Source: Microbispora amethystogenes (GTDB lineage: Bacteria; Actinomycetota; Actinomycetes; Streptosporangiales; Streptosporangiaceae). Taken from it: a stretch of DNA of 64,000 bases. The stretch spans positions 1-64,000 of the forward strand of contig NZ_BOOB01000008.1 of the NCBI RefSeq assembly GCF_016863015.1. Reading direction: 5' to 3'. Below, piece by piece: positions 33,162 through 41,104 of this stretch. A program made the translations under genes and the position numbers. How positions within the stretch are numbered: the stretch's first letter is position 1; the number at the start of each line of letters is the position of its first letter. The notes beneath the pieces were generated by a model, which was given only the letters and a program-made list of their open reading frames with translations, was not told where the DNA came from and made no database searches.

Positions 33162-34122
33162 CCTGGGTGCTGTGGTGGTGTGCTTGGTTCCGGTAATCGC
33201 TGGGGGTGATGCCGTGCAGGGCGCGGAAGGCGCGGGTGAAATCTGCGGGGTGGGGGAAGCCCCAGCGTGCTGCGATGGCCTGGATGGACATGTGGCGCTT
33301 CGAAGGGTCAGCCAGGTCTCGGCGACAATGTTCAAGGCGTTGGCCGCGTATCCAGGAGCGGACGGTCACGCCGTGCTGTTGGAAAAGCCTGTGCAGTGAG
33401 CGGACCGAGATGTGGTGGGCTCCTGCTATCTCGCCCGCAGTAAGGGCGGTGTCGCCGAGGTGGCGCTCGATGAACGAGGTGATGCGCATGTACAGGGCGC
33501 GTTGACGGGAGTCGGCGGGAATATCACCCTCACGCTCCAGGAAGTGCGCCAATGTAGCGGTGACCAGGTCCAGGCCGACGGTGCCGAGTCGTACGGCGTC
33601 ATGTGGCGTATAGCTCGTGCTGTCTCCTGCCAGGTGGGTGAGGAAGCCTGTCAGCAAGCGTCCCATGCCCTGATCTCCGGGAAGGGGCCGGCAGATGAGC
33701 TGATTGATGTAGCGGGCTGGTAAGGGAACCAGCGTACGGGGGAACTGGATGAGGATGTTCCCGCCGTCGGCGTGGATATCGAAGGGGCGCGAGCTTTCGA
33801 AAAGCACGAGTTCACCCGGCCGGAGCGCAGCGCGATTGCGATTCTGCTCGATCACATGGCGACCGGAGCTCGTGACGCCGAGGCCAAGAATTTCCGGGTC
33901 CGAGGCGCGGATCAACTTCGGGGTTCTCCGTGTGAGGAAGGACGAGTACGCCATCGCCGATACCTGGACCGCTCCCAGCGGCATCATGCTGAACCATCCG
34001 CGGAAGACATCTGTATCGAGCAACTTGAACGATGTCGGCATCAGCGCATCCGCGACGACTTCCTCCCACACTGAAAGAGCATCCCGCGCCGGGAAGTCGT
34101 TGCTGTCGAAAACCTTCTCCAT
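33145..34122 (-). CDS. AraC family transcriptional regulator
   Basis: A 325-residue regulator with an AraC_binding_2-type N-terminal domain (DFPARDALSVWEEVVADAL, LRPGELVLFESSRPFDIHADGG) and a C-terminal double helix-turn-helix (TAGEIAGAHHISVRSLHRLF, IQAIAARWGFPHPADFTRAF, GITPSDYR). The ATG at 34122 gives MEKVFDSNDFPARDA; the ribosome binding site is weak. The downstream secreted-protein gene is a likely target through an araI-like direct repeat. It belongs to the accessory patch, bordered by decayed genes. Confidence 0.88.
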   Translation of the reverse strand: MEKVFDSNDFPARDALSVWEEVVADALMPTSFKLLDTDVFRGWFSMMPLGAVQVSAMAYSSFLTRRTPKLIRASDPEILGLGVTSSGRHVIEQNRNRAALRPGELVLFESSRPFDIHADGGNILIQFPRTLVPLPARYINQLICRPLPGDQGMGRLLTGFLTHLAGDSTSYTPHDAVRLGTVGLDLVTATLAHFLEREGDIPADSRQRALYMRITSFIERHLGDTALTAGEIAGAHHISVRSLHRLFQQHGVTVRSWIRGQRLEHCRRDLADPSKRHMSIQAIAARWGFPHPADFTRAFRALHGITPSDYRNQAHHHSTQAGTHS

Positions 34123-34215
34123 GGATTTCGGAGTCCGTACGTGCGGACGGCTGCCGCGCCGCTCAGGGCCTGGGGCGCCCGGCACTCACTCCGGCCGAGC
34201 CGCCACACGGCACCG

Positions 34216-34347
34216 TCAGGAGACGTTGAAGCGCTGGTTCCAGTTTCCGCCGCACTCCCAGACCTGCAGCGGTTTGCCGTTGCCGTAGGTGGCGCCGGTG
34301 ACGTCGAGGCCGGCGGCCGCGATCGCGGAGACCTTCCTGGTTCGCAT
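34216..34347 (-). pseudogene. Truncated secreted ricin-type lectin (CBM13) gene
   Basis: A GGGAGG ribosome binding site and a start of a signal peptide (MRTRKVSAIAAA) run directly into GLDVTGATYGNGKPLQVWEC and NWNQRFNVS, one subdomain of a ricin B-type lectin with its QxW-like motif. A full lectin domain is about 130 residues; this is 43 with most of the signal peptide missing. An in-frame internal deletion of a secreted, lectin-tailed protein explains it best. Confidence 0.6.
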
Positions 34348-34451
34348 CCTGGAGCCTCCCTTGGGATCGGTCCCTGAGCGCCTGCTTATCGGCCCATGGG
34401 GCGGAGATCGAGCTGGGAACAGCCCGGGAAACATTGTATGCGCTAGCAAAG

Positions 34452-34466
34452 GTGCCGTAAAGGCAC
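34452..34466. repeat. Small inverted repeat near transposase remnant
   Basis: GTGCC and GGCAC flank GTAAA. It lies between the lectin fragment and the transposase remnant, in a locally AT-richer stretch with repeated AAAGG words; it may be a trace of an insertion end. Confidence 0.25.
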
Positions 34467-34501
34467 TGGTAAAGGCGCCGGTATATGCCATTTAGCCTTT
34501 T

Positions 34502-34617
34502 TCATCCTGAGTAGCGGTCGTCTTCGACGGCTTGCAGGACGAGGACGGCCTGCACGATCGGGGTGGCGCGGTGAGGGCAGCAGCGGAGCTTTGACAGCAG
34601 CTTCCACGCTTTCACAG
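34502..34617 (-). pseudogene. C-terminal remnant of an IS5-like (DDE_Tnp_4) transposase
   Basis: One minus-strand frame reads VKAWKLLSKLRCCPHRAT and PIVQAVLVLQAVEDDRYSG before a stop. This matches the last helix of IS5-group DDE transposases (K-x-W-x-L-L-x-K-x-R-C-C/S...VLxL). The upstream part is missing; the sequence loses coding character above about 34,617. Evidence of past insertion and decay in this patch. Confidence 0.6.
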
Positions 34618-34800
34618 GGTCGCTCGCGGATCGCATTCGAACCGTCTCGTCCAGGACGCGCGTCCCGTCCGTCCTGGGACACGACGCGGGCCCGGAATCG
34701 GGACGCCGCGCCCTGACGGCCTGGGGCGGCGGCCCAGCAGGATCGTCCTCGTCGCCGCGGTGATCCCCACCGCCGCTCCCCCCGAATCGAAGGAATCCCG

Positions 34801-35445
34801 ATGACCAGCACCTCCCGTGTCCCGGGCGCCGCCGCTCCCACCGCCTCCTCCGCCGCCGCTCCCGCCAAGGGCATCGCCGAATCGACGGTGCGCCGGCTGG
34901 CCCTGGGCCTCTCCACCGGCGCCCTGACCTGGTCGGCCGTCAGCTTCGTCTACGGCTTCGACGTCGCGGGCGACCCGGCCACGATGATCACCGATCTCGG
35001 CGCCCTGGCGTTCCAGATCGGCGCCCAGTGCCTCCTCACGATCATGCTCCGTACCGGCGCGACCGGCGTGAGCCGGGTGGCGCGCGGCATGGTGCAGGTC
35101 GAGCGGGTGCTGATGTCCCTGGCCATGGTGTGGAGCTTGGTCCACGGGCTCTTCCCGGCCGCGCGTGACACGGTCTGGCTCGGGATCCTCGACGCGTTCT
35201 GGCCGCTGTCGATGCTGGGCATGTTCGTGCTCGGCGTCAAGATCGCCATCACCGGCCGGTGGCGCGGGGCGGCCCGCCTGTGGCCGCTCGTCGCCGAGAG
35301 CTGGGTGGTCGTGACCCTCCCGACTCTGGCGATCTTCGGCACTCCCGTCTCCGACGTCGTCGGCGCGACCCACCTGCTGGTGGGATACACCACCCTCGGA
35401 CTCATCCTCGCCTTCCGCCCCGACCTGGTGCGCGGCGGGAAGTGA
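34801..35445 (+). CDS. Membrane protein of unknown function
   Basis: The 214-residue protein has an Ala/Ser/Pro-rich cytoplasmic N-terminus (1-25) and about five or six membrane helices (near 32-52, 62-85, 95-115, 125-148, 160-180 and 185-205). I do not recognise the family. AAGGAA precedes the ATG. The 180 bases upstream show no promoter I can defend. It lies at the border between the degraded accessory patch and the conserved DsrE-gatD-murT genes. Confidence 0.65.
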   Translation: MTSTSRVPGAAAPTASSAAAPAKGIAESTVRRLALGLSTGALTWSAVSFVYGFDVAGDPATMITDLGALAFQIGAQCLLTIMLRTGATGVSRVARGMVQVERVLMSLAMVWSLVHGLFPAARDTVWLGILDAFWPLSMLGMFVLGVKIAITGRWRGAARLWPLVAESWVVVTLPTLAIFGTPVSDVVGATHLLVGYTTLGLILAFRPDLVRGGK

Positions 35446-35470
35446 GTGACGGCAGACCGGCCCGGCGGAC

Positions 35471-35476
35471 TAGGCT
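35471..35476 (+). promoter_or_regulatory. -10 element, leaderless DsrE gene
   Basis: TAGGCT is followed by six bases and the ATG at 35483. Confidence 0.4.
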
Positions 35477-35482
35477 TCCGTC

Positions 35483-35845
35483 ATGGCACGATCTTTGGTG
35501 ATCAAGGTGACGGCCGGGGCGGACGCCCCGGAGCGCTGCAACCAGGCCTTCACGGTCGCGGCGGCGGCGCTGGCGAGCGGTGTCCCGGTCTCGCTCTGGC
35601 TGACCGGCGAGTCCTCCTGGTTCGCCCTGCCGGGACGGGCCAAGGAGTTCGCCCTGGCCGAGGCCGCACCGCTGGAGGACCTGCTCGCCGCCGTCCTCGC
35701 GGCGGGCCGGGTCACGCTCTGCACGCAGTGCGCCGCCCGCAGGGACATCACGGTGGACGACGTCATCGACGGGGTCCGCATCGCGGGGGCCCCCACGTTC
35801 GTCGAGGAGATCCTGGGCGAGGGCGTGCAGGCGCTCGTCTACTGA
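35483..35845 (+). CDS. DsrE/DsrF-like sulfur-relay family protein
   Basis: A 120-residue DsrE-fold protein. LVIKVTAGADAPERCNQAFT and the flavodoxin-like core are typical, and the Cys pair in VTLCTQCAARRDI could carry persulfide sulfur. Such proteins occur near sulfurtransferase and DUF1416 genes in Streptomyces; here those are 12 kb away. Followed by a strong hairpin. Confidence 0.85.
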   Translation: MARSLVIKVTAGADAPERCNQAFTVAAAALASGVPVSLWLTGESSWFALPGRAKEFALAEAAPLEDLLAAVLAAGRVTLCTQCAARRDITVDDVIDGVRIAGAPTFVEEILGEGVQALVY

Positions 35846-35870
35846 TACTGCTCCGGGCTCTCTGAGCAAC

Positions 35871-35895
35871 CCCCCGGTCCCTCAGGGACCGGGGG
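35871..35895. terminator. Terminator, 11-bp perfect stem
   Basis: Arms 35871-35881 and 35885-35895 with a three-base loop lie between the convergent DsrE and gatD genes. Confidence 0.8.
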
Positions 35896-35905
35896 CGCTG
35901 GCGTG

Positions 35906-36613
35906 TCAGGCGGGCAGCACCGCGCGCAGGCGCTCGTCGCGCAGCGCCTGGTACCAGCCGTCGTCGATCGCGGGCAGCGGCCCGGTCACCCAGCCCAGCA
36001 GCAGGTCGGCCAGCGCGGGGTTGCGGGCGAGCGCCGGGCCGTGCAGGTAGGTGCCGATGATCCGGCCCGCGTAGCAGCCCTCGGTGCCGTCGCCGTTACC
36101 GGTGCCGACGACCGTCCGGGACAGCGGGCGCACCCCCGGACCCAGCCTGGTCACGCCCATGTGGTTCTCGAACCCGGTCAGCGTGGGCAGCCCCAGCGCG
36201 GGGTCGACATCGGCGGCCAGTTCGCCGACCGCGCGCCGCTCGCCCCGCCCCGAGCTGATGTCGAGCAGGCCGACGCCGGACACCGGCTGGCCCTCCTCGC
36301 CGCCGAACACCGTGCCCATGATCTGGTAGCCGGCGCAGACCGCCAGCAGGGCCGCGCCCCGCTGGATCGCGGCGTGCAGGCCGCCGTCGCGGCGCAGCCG
36401 CTCGGCGCCGAGGATCTGCGGCCGGTCCTCGCCGCCGCCGATCAGGTAGACGTCGCCCTGCTGCGGCACGGGGTCGGAGGAGCGCACGTGGATGGTCCGG
36501 GTGGGGATCCCCCTGGCCCGGGCCCGCTGCTCCAGCACCAGGACGTTCCCCTGGTCCCCGTACGTGCTGAGCAGGTCGGGATAGATCCAGACGATGGACA
36601 ATTCAGACGGCAC
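35906..36613 (-). CDS. gatD: Lipid II isoglutaminyl synthase, glutamine amidotransferase subunit
   Basis: A 235-residue CobB/CobQ-like glutamine amidotransferase. The nucleophile Cys is in LLAVCAGYQIMG and the catalytic His in IIGTYLHGPAL. With MurT it amidates the alpha-carboxyl of D-Glu in the lipid II stem peptide, needed for efficient cross-linking. The GTG at 36613 overlaps the murT end by 11 bases, so the subunits are translationally coupled. Confidence 0.94.
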   Translation of the reverse strand: MPSELSIVWIYPDLLSTYGDQGNVLVLEQRARARGIPTRTIHVRSSDPVPQQGDVYLIGGGEDRPQILGAERLRRDGGLHAAIQRGAALLAVCAGYQIMGTVFGGEEGQPVSGVGLLDISSGRGERRAVGELAADVDPALGLPTLTGFENHMGVTRLGPGVRPLSRTVVGTGNGDGTEGCYAGRIIGTYLHGPALARNPALADLLLGWVTGPLPAIDDGWYQALRDERLRAVLPA

Positions 36614-37877
36614 GGCCGAACTCCGCTCGGATCTGCTGGAACGCGGTGTAGTTGGCGATCACGTCGATCTTGCCGGGGGCGAGGACTGCCACCGCCTGCT
36701 CGAACGAGTCGCAGAGCTGGAAGGGCACCTCCGCGACGGCGAGCCGCAGCGCGAGGTCGAGCCGGCGCTCGCCGGTGACCAGCACCGGCCGCCCCCGCAG
36801 GATGCGGTAGTCGACGTCCCACAGCCAGGAGGTGTCGCGGCCGTCCGGCCCCTGCGCGTTCACCGACAGGATGATCGGCAGCGCCGGGTCGGCGACGTCG
36901 AACGCCTCCAGCCAGCCGGCCGGGTTCTTGGCCAGCAGCAGCCGCAGCGACCTGCCCTCCCGCTCGACGGTGGTGTAGCGGCCCGCGACCGAGGTGACCG
37001 TACGCAGCCGGGGCAGCGCCCGGCCGGGGTCGAGGCCCAGCGTCTCGGCGACCGCCAGCGCGACGGCGGCGTTCGCCCGGTTCGCCTGGCCGGGAAGCTG
37101 GAGGTCCAGCCGCCAGCGCTGCCCGCGGGGGTCGATCACGTCCTCGCCGTCGAGCACCCAGTTGGGCTCGGGACGGTGGAAGGTGCACTCGCGGCAGGCC
37201 CAGCTGGTGTCGGCGAGCTGGGCGGCGGTCAGATTCTGCCCGCCGTTGCCGAACCCGGCCCGGTCGAGCGGGCCGCCGCACTCGGGGCAGCACCAGGAGT
37301 CCTCCCGCCAGCGCTGCCCGGCCGCCACCCACGTCACCCGGGCGGCCGTGGAGGCGCCCCAGGTGACCAGCGGGTCGTCGCAGTTGGCGATCACGTGGGC
37401 GGGCCGGCCCGCGAGCGCGCGGCGCCACTTCTGGGCCAGCAGCCAGATCTCGGCCGCCCGGTCCATCTGGTCGCGGCTCAGGTTCATCAGGGCGACGATC
37501 CCGGCCTCGGTGGTGTCCAGCACCTCGGGGAGGTACTTCTCGTCCACCTCCAGCACGCCGTACGGCGCGCCCTTGCTGGAGGCGAGCGCCGACACGTGCC
37601 CGGCGGGCATGTTGGCGCCGAACGCGTTCGTCGCCACGTCGCCGAGCTCCTGCAGCGCCGAGGTGATGAGACGGGTCGTCGTGGTCTTGCCGTTCGTCGC
37701 GCTGACCAGGACGAGCTTGCGGTCGGCCGCGAGCTTGCGCAGCAGGTCGGGCTCCAGCATCAGGCCCACCCTGCCGCCGATCACCGAGCCGTCGCCGCGC
37801 CCGGTGGCCCTGGACAGCGTCGCGGCCGTACGGCCCAGAGCACTGGCGAGCTGGGCCCGCAACGGAAGCTGACTCAT
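36603..37877 (-). CDS. murT: Lipid II isoglutaminyl synthase, MurT subunit
   Basis: A 424-residue Mur-ligase-like ATPase with P-loop SATNGKTTTTRLI, the central ligase domain, an inserted Cys4 zinc ribbon (CCPECGGPLD and WACRECTFHRPE) and the C-terminal DUF1727 domain. It activates lipid II for amidation with ammonia from GatD. TAGGAT six bases before the ATG suggests a leaderless transcript. It lies just downstream of the HerA-like gene on the same strand, 28 bases away. Confidence 0.95.
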   Translation of the reverse strand: MSQLPLRAQLASALGRTAATLSRATGRGDGSVIGGRVGLMLEPDLLRKLAADRKLVLVSATNGKTTTTRLITSALQELGDVATNAFGANMPAGHVSALASSKGAPYGVLEVDEKYLPEVLDTTEAGIVALMNLSRDQMDRAAEIWLLAQKWRRALAGRPAHVIANCDDPLVTWGASTAARVTWVAAGQRWREDSWCCPECGGPLDRAGFGNGGQNLTAAQLADTSWACRECTFHRPEPNWVLDGEDVIDPRGQRWRLDLQLPGQANRANAAVALAVAETLGLDPGRALPRLRTVTSVAGRYTTVEREGRSLRLLLAKNPAGWLEAFDVADPALPIILSVNAQGPDGRDTSWLWDVDYRILRGRPVLVTGERRLDLALRLAVAEVPFQLCDSFEQAVAVLAPGKIDVIANYTAFQQIRAEFGRAV

Positions 37878-37883
37878 GCCCAG

Positions 37884-37889
37884 ATCCTA
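37884..37889 (-). promoter_or_regulatory. -10 element, leaderless murT-gatD operon
   Basis: TAGGAT on the minus strand, six bases before the murT ATG, in the 28-bp gap after the HerA-like gene. Confidence 0.45.
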
Positions 37890-37905
37890 GTGCCCCTCCT
37901 TGAAA

Positions 37906-40900
37906 TCACGATCCGAAGGACAGCTCGGCGGGGGTGTCGCCGTCGAAGGGCAGCACGAACCGGCGGGGCCAGGACAGGACGGTCTCCAGCCAGCCCGCGC
38001 TCATCGTCTGGGCGACGTACTTGACCCGCTCGCGGGGCTCGACGCCGATGGCGACCGTCGTCACGTCACGCTGGATGCCCTCGTGCTCGTCGTCGCCGAG
38101 GATGACCCGCCAGGCGAGCGCACGGTTGCGGTCCACCTCCATCGACAGCGGGTGGTGGCGCAGCGCCTTGGCCCGGTGGCCCAGCAGCTCCGTGCGCACG
38201 CCGACCGCCACCGCGCCCTCGGCCGGCTCGGCGCCGTTGACCCCCTGGTGGGGGTACGGCCGCCCGGAGGGGTCGGTGCCGAACAGCGGATACTCCATCG
38301 CCGGAGCCGGACTGCGCAGGTTGGGCGCGGGATGCCCGAACGGGAACAACCGGTCCACCTCGTGCAGCCAGCGGACCTGCGGAATGACCCAGGCCGCGCC
38401 CGGCCGCTCGCCGGCGCGCATCGGCGGCTCGCCCTCCGCGCCGTCCGCCTGACCGGCCGCGAGCAGCCCGGCCGCGACCTCGGCGGCCTTCTCGGTGAGC
38501 AGCGCGGGGTCGAACCAGGTGCGCAGCGACCAGGCCCGGCGCGACACCGACCGCTCGACCAGCGTGGCCAGCAGGCACTCGCGCCGCTTGACCGGCAGCT
38601 CCGCCCAGATGTCGGCGAGCACGCGCGGCACGCCCGGCAGCGACCGGTTCGTCACGAACGCCAGGACGGCCGTGTCGGTCCAGATGCGCAGCCAGGCCCA
38701 CTCGGGGGCCACCGCGAGCAGGTCGGCCTCGCGCAACTCCACCAGCGTGCAGGCCTTGCCCGTACGGCACTCGCGCCCGCAGGCGGCCGAGCGGCGGCCG
38801 CAGATCGGCGGGACCGGGCCGAGCGTCTCGCGCTCGCGGTCCTCCCCCAGCGGCACCTGCACGCGCAGCGGGCGGTCCATGCCGTCGGCGAACACCGCGG
38901 CGAAGCCCGGCTGGAGCGACACGACCTGACGCGACTGGTCCTCGCTCAGGTTCATCGCCGCGCCGACCAGCGCGCGGTCGTCCTCGGCCGGGAGCCGGTG
39001 CACGACCTTGAGCGCGGTGTTCTTCACCACGTCGGAGACGAGCTTGGTCGGGATCTGCTCGGCCACGACGATGCCCTCGCCGTACGCCCTGATCTCGGCG
39101 AGCATCCCGGCCAGCAGTTCGACGGCGTGGGTGGAGGCCCGCTGGGAACCCCGGTCGCGCAGCAGCCGGTGGGCCTCCTCGATCACGATGACGTGCCGCA
39201 GGCCGCCGACGCCGTCCTCGGCCCGGGGTTCGGAGCGCGGTTCGGAGCGGGCCCGCATCCGCAGGTGCTCGACGATCCGGATGATCAGCGTGCCCATGAG
39301 GAACGCCTTGTCCTCGTCGTTGGCGACGTCCTCGATCGCGAGCACCACGTTGCGCTGGAGCAGGCCGCCGATGTCGGCCGGGTGGCCGCCCTCGAAGAAC
39401 CGGCCCGCGCTGCCGACACGCAGGCTGCGCAGGCGCAGGCTGATGAAGCCCTCGACGTCGGCCTGGACCTCGTTGCCGTAGCCGATCTCCTGGATGACCT
39501 CCAGCGCGTGCTGCTGAAGCTGCTCCAGCGTCGGCACGGCCGGCTGCACGGCGGCCCCCGGGATGCCGCCGCCGGTCACCACGTCCCAGCCGTTGGCCTC
39601 GTAGACGCGCTGCAGCGCCAGCGACATGATCTGCGGGAACGGCTCCTCGGCGTCGAAGGCCGCCTGGAACAGCGCCCTGACCATGTCGATGTGCGCCTGC
39701 ACGGGATAGCCGGGCTCGGGCGCGAGCGGGTTGACGCTGATCGGCACGTTGTCCGGCGCCGAGGGGTTGATGACGGTCAGCGGGGCCAGGTGCTCGACCC
39801 GGCCGGCCATCGCGGCGTATTCCGACTTGGCCGGTTCGATGGCCAGCCAGGGGATGCCCGCGATCGTGAGCTGCTCCAGCAGGTGCCGTACGGTCTGGGA
39901 CTTGCCGGAGCCGGTGGCGCCGGTGACGAAGGCGTGGCGGTTCAGCGTCGCGAGCGGCACGCGGAACGCGCCGACGGCGCGGTCCTGCCCGTCGACGATC
40001 GCGCCGAGGTCGATCGACTCCGCCGAGCCCTCCACGTCGGCCTCGCTCGTCACGTCGAAGAAGCCGGCGTCGAGCACCCGGACCCCCGGCACCTCCCGGC
40101 GCGGCAGCCCGGCGAGCGCGGCGAGGGCCCCCGCCGTCGCCGCGAACGGCGCCGCCGCGCCGTCGGCCGAGTCCTGCAGGTCGACGGCGAGCGCCTCGGC
40201 GAAGCCGTACACCGACTCGCTCGCGCCGTCCCCCGACAGGGCGGGCAGCGTCATGGCGCTGCGCAGCCGGTAGGGGTGATGGCTCATCTCCACCGAGCCG
40301 ACCAGCACCGGCGCGATCTGGCGCAGTTCGTCCGGGCCCGCCGCGCCGGCCAGCACCCGTACGTTCCACAGACCGGCCTCGCGGAACGCGTCCAGCTCCT
40401 GCATCCGGCGCTCGGCCCGCTCGGCGTCGAACCGCGACCGCTCGGAGGCGTCGCCGTACTGCCGCAGCACGTTGAGCTGGGTGCGCAGGTGGGCCACCTC
40501 GGCGTCGAGCAGGTCGGTCGGCTCGGCGACGACCACCCAGGCGAACGGCCGGGACATGAGCGTGACCAGCGTCGACTCGAAGAGCGTGGGCCGCTTGGGC
40601 TCGTCCGGCTCCGGCTCGCGCCTGCCGTAGAGCGGCGGGGCCTGGCGGCCGGGGCACGGCGTCCAGACCAGGTCGGCGAGATCGGCCAGCCACTCGTCGC
40701 CGATCTCCACACCCCGCGCGCCGCCGGGGAACAGCAGCGGCTGCGGGCCGGTGACCGGCGGCTCCGGGGCCGAGGCCGCCCGGCGCGGCGGCTTGGGCGG
40801 CGTGAGCGGTCCCGCGTTGGTGATCAGCTCCAGCGGGGCACCCGACCCACGCGACAGCCAGCCGATGACGAACGGCCGGTTGCGCTGCGCGGCGGACAGG

Positions 40901-41007
40901 ACCGCGGGGAGCACCGTGACGAAGTCCCACTCCGCGGACGAAGTGCGCGAGGGAGCGGTGATCGCCTGGATCCGGTACCACGGCCCGCTCAGAGGGAACG
41001 GATGCAA
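37906..41007 (-). CDS. HerA/FtsK-superfamily ATPase, DUF853-like
   Basis: The 1033-residue protein has an N-terminal region without clear homology (1-300), then a HerA-type P-loop ATPase: Walker A GATGSGKSQ at about 363-371, Walker B VIVIEEAHRLL at about 606-616, and a sensor-like ADDRALVGAAMNLSEDQ. A Cys cluster (C736, C743, C747, C753) looks like a zinc site. HerA/VirB4/FtsK relatives pump DNA or protein through hexameric rings. TTG 41007 is the start, with GAGGGG five bases upstream. Downstream of, and probably co-transcribed with, the 645-residue membrane protein gene. Confidence 0.8.
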   Translation of the reverse strand: MHPFPLSGPWYRIQAITAPSRTSSAEWDFVTVLPAVLSAAQRNRPFVIGWLSRGSGAPLELITNAGPLTPPKPPRRAASAPEPPVTGPQPLLFPGGARGVEIGDEWLADLADLVWTPCPGRQAPPLYGRREPEPDEPKRPTLFESTLVTLMSRPFAWVVVAEPTDLLDAEVAHLRTQLNVLRQYGDASERSRFDAERAERRMQELDAFREAGLWNVRVLAGAAGPDELRQIAPVLVGSVEMSHHPYRLRSAMTLPALSGDGASESVYGFAEALAVDLQDSADGAAAPFAATAGALAALAGLPRREVPGVRVLDAGFFDVTSEADVEGSAESIDLGAIVDGQDRAVGAFRVPLATLNRHAFVTGATGSGKSQTVRHLLEQLTIAGIPWLAIEPAKSEYAAMAGRVEHLAPLTVINPSAPDNVPISVNPLAPEPGYPVQAHIDMVRALFQAAFDAEEPFPQIMSLALQRVYEANGWDVVTGGGIPGAAVQPAVPTLEQLQQHALEVIQEIGYGNEVQADVEGFISLRLRSLRVGSAGRFFEGGHPADIGGLLQRNVVLAIEDVANDEDKAFLMGTLIIRIVEHLRMRARSEPRSEPRAEDGVGGLRHVIVIEEAHRLLRDRGSQRASTHAVELLAGMLAEIRAYGEGIVVAEQIPTKLVSDVVKNTALKVVHRLPAEDDRALVGAAMNLSEDQSRQVVSLQPGFAAVFADGMDRPLRVQVPLGEDRERETLGPVPPICGRRSAACGRECRTGKACTLVELREADLLAVAPEWAWLRIWTDTAVLAFVTNRSLPGVPRVLADIWAELPVKRRECLLATLVERSVSRRAWSLRTWFDPALLTEKAAEVAAGLLAAGQADGAEGEPPMRAGERPGAAWVIPQVRWLHEVDRLFPFGHPAPNLRSPAPAMEYPLFGTDPSGRPYPHQGVNGAEPAEGAVAVGVRTELLGHRAKALRHHPLSMEVDRNRALAWRVILGDDEHEGIQRDVTTVAIGVEPRERVKYVAQTMSAGWLETVLSWPRRFVLPFDGDTPAELSFGS

Positions 41008-41104
41008 TGAGACCCCTCAGTCGACGACGAACAGGGAAGAGACTCCTTCAACGATCAGTCCCGCACACCGTGGTTGACGATGCCCTTACCGGCCGCGGAC
41101 CGTG

